From: Paracamarosporium sp. OC-R06-R3
Taxonomy: Eukaryota > Ascomycota > Dothideomycetes > Pleosporales > Didymosphaeriaceae
Reading direction: 5' to 3'
Assembly: GCA_019828545.1 (NCBI GenBank)
Contig: JACVRA010000023.1
Span: forward strand, 124,001-188,000
Length of the DNA stretch: 64,000 nt
This document shows positions 1 to 10,474 of this stretch, one piece after another. The notes under the pieces were generated by a model that was not told where the DNA came from, searched no databases, and worked only from the letters and a program-made list of their open reading frames with translations. The translations under genes were made by a program, and so were the position numbers. Position 1 is the first letter of the stretch; the number at the start of each line of letters is the position of its first letter.

Positions 1-574
1 TCGTCGTCCTCTTCCCCTCGAGCCCGCACGCCACAATGCGTCCAAACCACCACAAATCAGTGTTCACGTTCAATCCCACTCCATGACTGGTGATATTCCG
101 GCGCATATGCACGCCAATGGCAGCGATCTTGTCATCGGGCGTTGTCCACACGCCCGTATGCTCCGTCGTCATTGCCTTTATGTTGTATCGCGCACATGTC
201 GCTATCAGCGACTTCTCCAAAAGACACACATAATCTCTGGGCGTGAGTTTGTGCGTGCGCAGGTCGATGATGGGGTAGGCAACTAGTTGGCCCGGTCCAT
301 GGAAGGTCGTCTGCCCTCCACGCAGCGCCTCGACGAACTCAGCTTGCCCACCGTTTCGCAGGTACTTCTGCTGCTCTGCAGAGACGGTGCCGATCTCTCG
401 GCGGCCGCACGTGTATACCGGGTTGAACTCAGCCGTTATGATGTGTGGTGGTGGAGCGGGGAGGCTAGAAGGCGGCTTCGAAGCAAGGAAACGGGAGACG
501 AGCGTTTCTTGCAGGGATTGGGCGGTGCGATACGAGATGGGGCGCGGAAAGTGGACGTGGATGAGGGGCCGCAT
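1..574 (-). CDS. LIP2: Lipoyl(octanoyl) transferase, mitochondrial (3'-truncated by window edge)
   Basis: LipB-family octanoyltransferase, which moves octanoyl from acyl carrier protein to the lipoyl domains of 2-oxoacid dehydrogenases and glycine cleavage H protein in mitochondria. Read on the minus strand from the ATG at 574, the frame is open to base 1, so the C-terminus lies outside the window. The family signature RGGQTTFHGPGQLVAYPI is present. It is followed by the segment DDKIAAIGV with the catalytic Lys, GLNVNTDLWWF, and IVACGLEG with the acyl-carrying Cys. The chosen ATG is the first one after an in-frame TGA. No long presequence is visible, so an upstream exon is possible. It is divergent from POP7, with 216 bp between the two starts. 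Confidence 0.88.
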   Translation of the reverse strand, partial: MRPLIHVHFPRPISYRTAQSLQETLVSRFLASKPPSSLPAPPPHIITAEFNPVYTCGRREIGTVSAEQQKYLRNGGQAEFVEALRGGQTTFHGPGQLVAYPIIDLRTHKLTPRDYVCLLEKSLIATCARYNIKAMTTEHTGVWTTPDDKIAAIGVHMRRNITSHGVGLNVNTDLWWFGRIVACGLEGKRTT

Positions 575-790
575 CGGGCCAACGGTGAGCTGCTCAGCTT
601 GGTATGGTCATGATGAAAGGCTCAAGTTCGGTGAAGCTTGAGAAGGGCACTGACGCTGTTGGAGCCGTCGGTTCGCGTTCCGAGCCGATATCGATAAGGA
701 AACTTTGGACGCGTCGAGCGAGCCATCCAGCCGTCGCTTTTGCGCGTCACCACAATTGTCACGTTTCAAAGTTACGAGAAGAAGCACGTC

Positions 791-1644
791 ATGGGCAAGA
801 AGAGGTCAAGCGACGGGAAAGAGAAGCCCTCTGGGCCAACTCAACATCGAGCCCCAAACGACACACCTTCAGGCGCACAAGCTCCCCTCTCTTCAAGCGC
901 ACCTTCGGATTCATCACGGGACGCCAAAAAGCAGAAACACTTACATGGCGATCCCAAAGCATCTCATCAGGCTTCCTTTCGGAAACAGAAGCGCAAAAAG
1001 TTGCCAAAACTACCTCCCAGTACGTTAGCTTGTTCCTCAATCCCATGCGCGACTGGTACTGAAGGAATTTTGTAGACGCCTCCGTGTCGAAACGCCCACT
1101 CCACCGCCCTGCGATTCCTACGCCTTTCTCCTCCTCCGACCATCCAAAAATACTCTATATTTCACACTCGACACCCTTCATCCCGACCCTGAAACGCATC
1201 CGTAGCTTGCTCCTCGAGAGCTCCAAGCGACAAGCCCAATCACAAACCTCGCAGCTCTCTCGGAATCGACAACAAGGGCGGAACCGAAGACCACTCGAAC
1301 CGAATGGACGTCTTGCGCCCGGGGACGTGGAGCTGGACATTGCTGAAGCAGGGAAGGGTAAGGGCGAACGTGGAGGTGGAGAAGATGTCTATGTCAAGGC
1401 GACAGGGAGGGCGATCGAACGCGCATTAAAATTCGGTTTGCATTTCATGGGCGAGAGTGATTGCAGGGTGAGAATAGAAACGGGGAGCGTGATGGCGGTG
1501 GATGATATTGAGATACGCCACGACGAAAAGGAAAAAGTCGCAGAGGGTAACAATCAGGCAAAGGAAGGATCAAGAGACGATGACGTGCCTGAAACGAGGA
1601 TTAGAATGGTAAGCTCGGTCACGGTGACTATCGGGCTTAAGTGA
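791..1644 (+). CDS. POP7: RNase P/MRP subunit Pop7 (Rpp20), Alba fold
   Basis: Predicted RNA-binding subunit of nuclear RNase P and RNase MRP, acting in tRNA 5' processing and rRNA maturation as a Pop6/Pop7 heterodimer. Exons are 791..1019 and 1076..1644, giving 265 aa. The 56-bp intron starts GTACGT and ends TTTGTAG, and the phase joins exactly. The N-terminus (about 80 aa) is basic and Ser/Pro-rich, starting MGKKRSSDGKEK. The Alba-like core starts at HPKILYISHSTPFIPTLKRI and continues after a low-complexity insert with VYVKATGRAIERALKFGLHF and a C-terminal strand ending VTVTIGLK. The Arg/Gln-rich insert between the two halves is typical of filamentous fungal versions. The start at 791 is preferred over an in-frame ATG at 740 because it begins a lysine-rich leader. 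Confidence 0.82.
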
Positions 1645-2454
1645 AGCTTTCCATGTCAAACAACGGGAGGATAAGAACAATTGAATTGGGAAGCGCATAC
1701 GACGAACGAGTTCACGAAAGATACCCCGGTTAGCATCTTGCACATCTTTTATAGAGGCACAAGGGAGCCGTCTGAAAAACAATTTTGTCGCCGAATGGCG
1801 GCAACGACACAGAACAATGGGGACCAATTTCAGTGTAAAGATAACAAAACCTAGGCTTGTTCGTTTTGTCCGTCACTGACGTTGGATCGACTAGACCTGC
1901 AATGTGTTCACGATACATTCATAACGATATGACTTCTCGATCCCATTCTTTATGTAAGAGATACTAGGCGACTCGCAAGCGCGTCAATCCAGGCATTGAA
2001 GGTAATGGCCCCTAACCACGAACGCCTACATGCGCAAAAACAGCAATCATCCACGATGAACACAAAACGAAGCCTAGCTCCCTTTCGGCTGGTACTTTTT
2101 CCACTATGCACCATAGTGTGGCGGTGCAGAGACCTAACTCGTGCGAATTACTGCGCCTCAGCTCTACCTAATATAAGAGACGCGAACATTTAGGAATCCT
2201 TTCTTTTGCATTGAGTGCGAAGAGCCTCCACTCCTAGTCTCTTGATTTTTCTTTTCAACTTGTCGTAAAGGAAAATACGTTGAGTCAGTTCACGATTGTG
2301 ATTAGGATGGAGACGCAGCCCTTCCAAATGAGTCACGGCTGTATGTTTGCTACAATGACTCTTCCATTCAAGGGCTGAAGGGCTAATCTCGTGTAGAACA
2401 TCATAAAATACCTAAACCGCTCAGGACACTTTATTCCTCTCAGTATACATCATC
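1645..2454 (+). other. Intergenic region, no gene seen
   Basis: These 810 bp hold the 3' flank of POP7 and the promoter side of the vWA-RBR gene. Open frames here are short and resemble nothing I know. I see no tRNA-like box pair and no repeat. Confidence 0.5.
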
Positions 2455-5400
2455 ATGGCAAAAGACCACCCTGAAGAGGTCTACGACCTCCTGCTGTTAG
2501 TTGATGCGACGTCTTCCATGTCCAATTACCTCCAGTCCCTTCGGATCTCTTTTCCTAAAATCATCTCCATCTCCAAGCTTACCAACAGCTTTGCACGCAT
2601 TGGTTTACTTGCCTACCGCGATTACTCCGAGGTCGATAACCGTTACTATCCACTACTAGAGTGGAGTGGGTGGTTTAGTCAGGACGATGCAGGAGAGCCA
2701 GATAGCACGACATCTCATGGGCTTATGCAAACAGCCCGTGATCTTGTAGCCAGTGGGGGTGGAGACTTCCCCGAAGCAATCAAAACAGGTCTTGCGCGAG
2801 CCTATTCCCTAATGCGCGAGGATGCAACTACAATTGTTCTACTATACACCGATGCGGCGCCTCATTGTTGGATGGTGGCCGAAAAAGAGCCTTTCAGCAA
2901 TTACCGTGCGGAACAGAAAGCCCTCAAGACGGAAAGCTCCTATGGTGGCTTTGGCCCATGTTTCGCAGACTGGGTTGAGGGCTGCAAGCAACTTCACAGT
3001 GGTCCGCGAAAAGCCCACGTGTTCTGCTTCCTTAACGAACACTTAGGGAAAACCGTCCTCGAATCCGGATTCTACCTATACTTAAGTACAATTACACGGG
3101 GTGCATGCATGTACCTGACCGAGAAGGATCCGCATAGCATAGCACATGTTACAGTGGACGTCCTCCTTGCTTGGATGGGGGTTGAGAAAGTCGGTACTGG
3201 GATGACGGTACTGCCGGCTACTTTCGTTCGATATAAGACCGGTGCCGATATCAAGAAGATCAAAGACGAGAAAGATCCTACTGCAAACGCATACTTCTGG
3301 TCGCATGACCCCTCAATTACAACCTCACGCGATCCGATGGGAGTTAACCGTTACAAGTGGCGCATGAAGGCTAAAGAGCAATTGGAGGCCAATCAAGTCG
3401 GGAAACGGGTCGACTCTGAACTTCTGAAGAAATTCTTACCAAAGAAAAAGACAAAATCCGTAGACTTCGCTCAGCGGTATCGTGAAGATGTGCAATACAA
3501 GAAGATAGTGGTTGAAGAGCTTGAGGACATCATTAAGTCGGACGTCACTTCCATTGCGCTGAATCCGGTTTTCGGGGCCCTATGGCGAGCTGTGTGCAAT
3601 GATCGCAACAATCCTGCACGGGACGACCTCATTGCAGCATTTAGCTCCAGTATCGACAAGATCGAAGACACTGAAGAAAGAAAACGCATGAAGGCATGGC
3701 TCGAAGAGTCTTACGATTATGCAGCTGAGATTCTGGACGCATTAGAGGCAGTCCCGGAAGATCAACAATTTCCTTGCGTTTTCCTTGATCCTACGATAGA
3801 ATTTCGACCTGCAAAGGAGAAAGGCGAGAAAGCGAACGAGGAAGAGGATGATGATGATGACCGCCAGGTCACTGCCTTCCGGCGCGATGAGCTCCTTGAT
3901 ATAGGTCGCTCCTGCGATGGGCGCATTTTGCGGCGATTAGGAAACGTTCTTACACGCTTGACCTACGCTGGTTCGGTAAGTCACTTCGGTATCCAGACCA
4001 AATTGCGGGACCTGCTGTAGCCCGTATTGCCTCAACATCCATGTTATTGGAGTAAGCGTTCTGATGTGGGACGAAATTCGATTATCATGAGAGTCTTCAG
4101 CTGACATGTTATATTTATAGGCAGGAGATCTACCAGCACACATCGCCGCGGCTTCAATGGCCAAAGTTCCAAGAATCCCTGTTTCTCTAGCTTCCGAAGC
4201 ACACGCATGGAAATTCTGGAAAATCTTGTTACACGCTGTACTTCCAGGAACGATGTTGTCTACTCGTCCCGCTATGGTTCTCGCTGCACTAGCAATGCGC
4301 ATTGGTATCAAGCCATTGTTCGAGCCCGCTTCTTCAGCGCTGATGTTTTGGCGGAACAAGTGGAACAACCTTGAGACCCCGGAGACCTGGAATGTTGGCT
4401 GTCTCTCTCTTTTGCTTGACGCAGACAATGAATACCGAAAGGTGAAGACGACCAGTACAAGCGTTGATGAGGATCTCCCTGGTCTTCTGATTTCAGCAGA
4501 CCGTGAGCTGTTTACTCAATTGGTCGCATATAAGCTGGTTGAGGCCAACCTACATACCATACTCATGGCCGATGTGAGCTGGACTCTAGAAAAGACTCAG
4601 TTACCCGTCGGATTTATAGTGTCTTGCACGAGATGCAAACATCCTAGGTCCGTGACTATCATGGCTGCTAAATCTGGTGGGCAGTGTGGTCTTTGCATGG
4701 CTACAGATTGGAAAAACAATTCACAGAAGAAAAGGATGACAGAATCCAACGTCACAAGCACTGGAAACTTAACTTGGGTGGAGTGCAGCGTGCGTACCTG
4801 CCGAGCACAGTATGTGTGCTACAACCCAGAGGACTTAAAAGTTCGTCCAAAGTGCTACTACTGCCGATGGAACCAGGGCGAAGCACCTGTTCTACAATGC
4901 GACAAGTGTTGTAGCAAGGTCATCTGGCCTAGCGAGTGGCAAGTAGCGGCTTCAACCCCGTTCAACTGCGTCGCCTGTATTGACGGACGGAAGACCGTAG
5001 TCTCTGTCAATACCACCGCTGAACAGCTCTGTAAGGAAAACGGGCAAGCGTGGCTCATTGGTAACAAAAACGATACGCTGAAACAACCTTTCCAAGGCTC
5101 GCTTTTCCGCACAATCACGACGATTGGTCCTGAAGTGTTTTTAGCCAATGTGCGAGTACTTCCAACGTACGAAGGATCCTTCACACTCCGCGGCAAGCCA
5201 ATCCAAAACCAAGCTGCTTTAAGGTCTAATCTCGGATCATGGATCGATCGGCGAAGCGCTGAAAAAACGCCATGCAGTCTTTGTTTCGCTGAAATTCCGA
5301 ATCCTCATCTTCTCCCAGCATGTAGGCGGCGTGGTTGCCACCAACGCGTCTGCGAACGATGTTTGAATGGTTGGTATGGTCAAAACAGTGTCGGTCGGAT

Positions 5401-6064
5401 CATTAACCCAGCTGCGCTGTTTTGCCCTTTCTGTCGGCGTCCGCCCACTGCACGTACTTTAGCTGCGTACGGCAAGGGAATACATGCGGTTGGGGACTTG
5501 ATGACGGCTCTTAATGAAAGAGGCCAATGGATCCACGCCTGGTGCTGCGTATGCGGTAAGGCACGTCGGCTCATGGAGCGAGAGTGTGCACGGGGTGCGC
5601 CGGAGCCTGTGGAGCGATTTTCTTGCGAGGAATGCAACATAAATGCGCTTGAAGCTGCCCGCGTGGCCGAGGAACAAGCGCGTCATGCTGCAGCAGAAGC
5701 TGCGCGACTAGCTGCCCATCTTGACGCCACAGAACGACGACAAAGGCTTACGCAGGCTCAGCGTGAGCTAGCAATCGCAGAGCGAGCCCGAGCGGAGCTT
5801 GAATATCCTGTGAAGAAATGCCCAGGATGTGGAGTCAGATCGCAAAAAAGCTATGGCTGCGACCATGTCACTTGCCCTATTCAAGGATGTGGGGTACATT
5901 GGTGCTGGAGTTGTAGGAAGATATTTCACCAACGTGACATATACAAACATATGAGTCAAGATCACGGTGGATGGGATGCAGCAGGAGCGTGGGGTCACGC
6001 ATACTATTACTTCGAGACCTTGGAAGACGAAGACTACGACGACTACGACGACATGGAAGACTAA
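2455..6064 (+). CDS. vWA-domain / RBR-type zinc-finger fusion, putative E3 ubiquitin ligase
   Basis: Two exons, 2455..3975 and 4121..6064, give 1154 aa. The intron runs GTAAGT to TTTATAG with a CTGAC branch site and is phase 0. Residues about 9-220 form a von Willebrand A domain with a MIDAS-like DATSSMSNYL and the strand RIGLLAYRDYSEVD, as in alpha-kinase-linked vWA domains. Exon 2 carries several Cys clusters (about residues 673-700, 729-795), then a RING-like CSLCFAEI...CERCLNGWYG...CPFCRRP (about 892-942). An Ala/Glu/Arg-rich helical stretch follows, and then an RBR Rcat-like module CPGCGVRSQKSYGCDHVTC...CWSC near 1074-1115. Cys in GCDH sits where RBR ligases keep the catalytic thioester Cys. 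The C-terminus is acidic. E3 activity is inferred. The substrate is unknown, and the vWA domain may bind it. It is convergent with the GH105 gene. Confidence 0.78.
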
Positions 6065-6263
6065 ATGGGCATTCCTTAAGGCGTCGTTATATAACTGATC
6101 AAGTTCCAGAGTTAAGAGAGAAGTGAGATTGGTTGTGTTTATATATGATGCCACTCTAATCTCATGGGGGAAAGACAAGCGACAATATACATCTATGCAT
6201 CTATTCTACGAGAAAAACCCTACCCCCATTATCACTGTTTCTTCTTCTTTTTCTTCAAACAAA

Positions 6264-7400
6264 TCAGCCACGCGTTCCCGACCTTTGGTCACATTCCTCG
6301 TGTGTGTGATAGTCGCGGATAGCAGCCCACAGAAGGACAACAAAACTCTGTGCCTCAGGATTGCCGGTCATGAGTGGCTCCCGCTGAGCGTGTTTTAATG
6401 AATTGACGGCTGGTTTTGCGATCCCGCTTTTGGTATCTACACACTTGAATACAGCCCTACTCTTTTTGTCTGCCCACTCTGTGTAACGACCATTACTGCC
6501 ATGGAAATGATCAGGATCCAGTACCATCATACGATATACTGTGCTTGCCAACAATGCGGTACCTGCTACATCACCAAACCAAGGCTCGCCATCAGTTGCG
6601 AATAAGTAGTTAGGTAACAGCTCCTCCTCGTAACGATGCAAGTCTGTCGCAATAACACCGTCGATCAACTCCTGGATCATTTTCTTTATTGACCCAGCCC
6701 CTTCAGTGAAAGTTTTTTGAGTTGGTCCCAATCTCAGGAGTGTCGCAAGCACCCGAGCGAGCCCAGCGGCAACCCAACCATTGCCAGTACTCCAGTACCC
6801 TGCATCGGCATGGTTTGGGCCTACAATGTGATGCCAGAGTCCATGATCAAAACCGCTTTCATTTTTCTCAGCCAACAAATTGTGGTAAGCTTCACATTGC
6901 TCAATTGCTGCGTCCATAATCTCAGGTTTGTTGACTGCGACTGCATACAAGGCGAGGAACGGCGGAACCATATACACAAAGTCTGCCCACACTTCTTCGA
7001 TATCTTTACGATGGCTTATGGCTTTTTCATCATATCTCGGAGCTTGTTCAAGTAAATATTTGGCTTGGCGTCGTGCTGCATCAATGTATTCGGGTTGATG
7101 TTGACCAAGGAGGATTGCGGACACGCCGAGAGAGGCTGGATCCGCCACACCGGTATTATCTTCATACAGTGTGTTCGACCCATCTATTCGAATTTGACGT
7201 CTGGCGTATTTGAGGCTTTCCGGGGGTTTGCTCACATTCCAAAGATCTTTGTCGTTCGGAAACCCTTTCTTATCAAAGACGGAAAGCTCAGGATTCTTCA
7301 GCTCAAGAAGCGCTTCTGCGGCAGTACCGAACTCCCACGAATGCGTGGCCAGCTCTTTCGCTGTTGTGGCTACTTTGGCTATGACTTCTTCGCTCAGCAT
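6264..7400 (-). CDS. GH105 unsaturated rhamnogalacturonyl hydrolase (YteR/RhiN-like)
   Basis: A single exon of 378 aa. GH105 enzymes remove the unsaturated uronic acid left on oligosaccharides by rhamnogalacturonan or pectin lyases. The (alpha/alpha)6-barrel family is recognised from the segments HRKDIEEVWADFVYMVPPFL, GLWHHIVGPNHADAGYWSTG and TGNGWVAAGLARVL, and the C-terminal aromatic EPWFGDVAGTALLASTVYRM. No signal peptide is visible, so an intracellular role on imported oligosaccharides is likely. It is divergent from a secreted GH28 enzyme across 462 bp, which suggests co-regulated pectin use. Its length is normal for the family. Confidence 0.85.
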   Translation of the reverse strand: MLSEEVIAKVATTAKELATHSWEFGTAAEALLELKNPELSVFDKKGFPNDKDLWNVSKPPESLKYARRQIRIDGSNTLYEDNTGVADPASLGVSAILLGQHQPEYIDAARRQAKYLLEQAPRYDEKAISHRKDIEEVWADFVYMVPPFLALYAVAVNKPEIMDAAIEQCEAYHNLLAEKNESGFDHGLWHHIVGPNHADAGYWSTGNGWVAAGLARVLATLLRLGPTQKTFTEGAGSIKKMIQELIDGVIATDLHRYEEELLPNYLFATDGEPWFGDVAGTALLASTVYRMMVLDPDHFHGSNGRYTEWADKKSRAVFKCVDTKSGIAKPAVNSLKHAQREPLMTGNPEAQSFVVLLWAAIRDYHTHEECDQRSGTRG

Positions 7401-7862
7401 TTTGGGTGTTGTTTTGAGGGTACAGGATGCAGCATGATGTACCGTAGTGTGCCAACACTACTATGCCTATGACCTCAAACGTTATTAGGCTTCTTCGAAT
7501 AATGACCGACAGAGCTGCTCTGCACCTTATGGACGTACAATTCTGAGTTCGTGTTACATCGTCATTATGTATCATTAAGCACCACAAATATGAGGGGTAT
7601 GTTGCAATTCATTTGCCTTGCGCAGTTCGTCCCCGCATTCTGGGGTAGACTAGCAGGGTTGTTTGCCGGCCTGGTTGAATATCCTTTCTACCTACAATGT
7701 GCAACTTCCTAATTCAAGCGCAGGCGATATGTGCGGAAGTCTGCATCTCTCGGCCCGCTCGGCATTTGAAGAGGCATGTATATAGTCGAAGCTTTTGTGG
7801 CTTGCGCCACCCGCTTTTGGACGCTTGATTTCTTGAAACCCCACGAGACTACCGGTAGTATC
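7401..7862. promoter_or_regulatory. Shared divergent promoter of the GH105/GH28 pair with CreA-like sites
   Basis: The 462-bp gap between two divergently transcribed pectin genes contains CCCCGC at 7631-7636 and CTGGGG at 7640-7645. These are two inverted matches to the CreA/Cre1 consensus SYGGRG only 3 bp apart, an arrangement typical of carbon-repressed enzyme genes. A TATATA box at 7779-7784 lies about 80 bp upstream of the GH28 ATG. I found no CCNCCAAT (GaaR-type) site. Regulation is inferred from the motifs only. Confidence 0.4.
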
Positions 7863-9426
7863 ATGAACACGGTTTTTCTACTTTTCGGAGTTGCATCGCT
7901 TGCAACTGCTGTTATCGATCCGAACCCTCCAGCTCGATGGCTTCCCAAGTACGGGGGCGAATTTCCGCCGTATTTCTACGATCGTAACAGCTCCACTCCG
8001 AAATCCAAGACTTGCGAGGTCAGCTCCGGTGATCCTAGTGGCGATGACACTTCTGCGATTCTCAGCGCGTTCAAAGATTGCAAAGAAGATGGCCATATCC
8101 TTTTCACTAATACGACTTATTACGTCGGTCAGGCAATGACGACAACTGGCCTTAAGAATGTCGATATTGAACTTCAAGGAACTATGGAGTGGTCGAAAGA
8201 TGTAGATTATTGGCTTAACAACTCCCTTCCAATCGGGTTCCAAAATCAGTCCACAGCATGGCTTCTCGGTGGTGGTACGTATTGAAACGCAGCAATGACA
8301 CTCTCAAGCGTGTTAGTCGAGACTGCTTAACATTTTGCAACGTCTAATTCCTAATTAGACAATATCCACTTCTACGGACATGGTTATGGTACTCTGTTCG
8401 GAAACGGAGACATATGGTACAAATTCAACAATGGAACGAGCAACTTGCAAGGGCGACCTCACGCAATATCGATATACAACACAACAAACTCGCTTGTCGA
8501 GGGTCTACGATTCATTCAATCCCAAATGTAAGTCGTTTCTAATTTCCAGCGCTGTGATCGTGATTCTTGTGTTAGATACCTGCAAGCTGCAATGCATCAT
8601 TTGACTAACGATCTGCTATATTCAGGTGGACATCTACAGTCATGCGCAGCGAGCGGGTGGAGCTTAGCGATGTCTACGTAAACAACAGCTGCACCACCCA
8701 GTTCGACCGATGTAACGTGAATACGGACGGTGTCGACACCATCTATGCAAACTATATCACGTTCCTTCGATGGACCGTTGAGTCAGGCGATGTCAGGACC
8801 CTCAAAGAGATTTGGCTAGATCATCTGCTAACTACTGCCACCTCTAGGACAGTATTTCGATGAAACAGAATAGCTCCAATATTTATATGGCAAATAACAC
8901 ATTCCACAAAGGTTTGGCATATGCAATGGGCAGCATCGGCCAGTACGAAGGCCAGGTCAACTTCATTGAGAACATCACCGCAATTGACACAGTATGCGTC
9001 GATACCGCCTACGCTGGGCGTATCAAGAGCTGGACTGGCCGATCTACAGGCTTTCCACCCAATGGTGGAGGAGGCGGCCTCGGGTGGGCTCGGAATATCT
9101 CGTTCACCAACTTCACCTTTCAAAACGTAGACACGCCATGGTACATCACGCAATGCACAAGCTACAATGGTGTGGAAGGTGGGTGCGATACGAGTTTATT
9201 TCATATTGATGATATGCACTGGGGCAACACCACGGGCACAACGAAGAAGAACCTGGTTGTGAGCTTGCAGTGCAGCGGCGCAGCGCCGTGTACGAATATC
9301 AATATCTTCAACAATGACCTGACTGTACAGAGTAACGGGACAAAGCCGTCGAGTTTCCTCTGCAGTAATGTGGAAGATCCGAAAGGCTTCAATTGCACAG
9401 GAAAGGCCCCTAATACCTCGGGTTAA
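7863..9426 (+). CDS. Secreted GH28 pectin hydrolase, exo-rhamnogalacturonase-like
   Basis: Four exons, 7863..8274, 8359..8527, 8626..8791 and 8848..9426, give 441 aa. All junctions keep phase. The third donor, GTCAGG, is weak but is needed to form the GDDSISMK motif. Residues 1-16 look like a signal peptide, and many N-glycosylation sequons follow. The right-handed beta-helix active site shows N226-T-D-G, the Asp pair D249/D250 and RIK at 307-309. The usual GHG motif of polygalacturonases is replaced by GLAYAMGS at 271-278 with no His. That is known from rhamnogalacturonan-type rather than homogalacturonan-type GH28 enzymes. The start at 7863 is chosen over an upstream in-frame ATG because it begins the signal peptide. 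Confidence 0.83.
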
Positions 9427-10474
9427 GTAGCCTAGAATCACGAATACAATTAGCGCTACGTTTCCGTCCGGTTCCTTGCGCATGACTTGTTGGACTTCCA
9501 AAAAGTCGGTACGAAAACATCTGGTGCGCGTCGTCACCCAGAATGGAAAATCGCAGCTGACATGTTCCGCTTAATTCGAATGACGTAAAAGACTTAAAGT
9601 TTGGGAACGCGAGACGCCGTCTGACGCCGCTAATCTTGTTTAGTTATTGGTACTGGGAATGTTATTAGAATTACTGTATGAGCTTTTCACCAACGGCTTC
9701 TCTATCCATGTTTAGCTTGACGACAACTGTGTATCCATGCCTAGTTTGTAAAGGCTAGTGGCTCACCAAGAGTAAATCGCATTCGTCCTCAAGAACCTTT
9801 TCCCCACAAAATGACTAAAGGTCCAATGGCTCATTCGTGTTAGTCAAGAAGCAGTAAGCCCTAGATCAATAAAGGGTACGATCCGCACAATACAATAAGA
9901 GAGGTGAAAGTAAAACCTGGCGGCTGCTCTTGAGCGACGACTTCGGATCAAGAAGATGCGATGCTCCATCACCAACGCTTGCCCAGTCTCGTAGCGCTCA
10001 GTAAGCATCGACCCTCAGATATTAGTCTCGGCGTCGGAAAACCGAGCATCCTCAGTCCTAGTCTCAATCTTGCGTTACCAGATTTGAGGAGTAGTATGGT
10101 GGAGCCTCAAGAGCCAAAGACGTAATGCAAATATAGTTGCTACGCGGCTGTCCGCCCAATGACGCTGGGTGACGCTGGTAACCGTCTTCATTGAGAATAA
10201 ACACCACATCTTGCAAAAAAAAAGTGTGTGGAACGGGAACGAATGCCATACGTCGGAAGCGATTACTACCTTAGTTAGCCAACCTAACGATTAAGCACCG
10301 CGTCGGCCGTTCTGTCTCTCTCAGCCGACAAGCTCTTACTCAGATGACAGAGAGGAAGCGGTAGTTGTCCCACGTCTTTTTTTATACATTTCCGCGGACG
10401 GAAGAGATATATATCGAGACGGCCTGCCCAGCTTCTATGTTCTAGGTGACTAGTTACACCTAATAACTAAGGAG
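9427..10474 (+). other. Intergenic region, no gene seen
   Basis: About 1 kb between GH28 and the asparagine-synthetase-like gene. I see no credible coding segment. A TATATAT tract at about 10408-10414 may be the TATA box of the downstream gene. No tRNA or repeat structure was recognised. Confidence 0.45.

Noticed and set aside
7776..7862. Upstream in-frame ATG for the GH28 gene
   Set aside because: It would put 29 residues before a clear signal peptide and overlap the TATA box.
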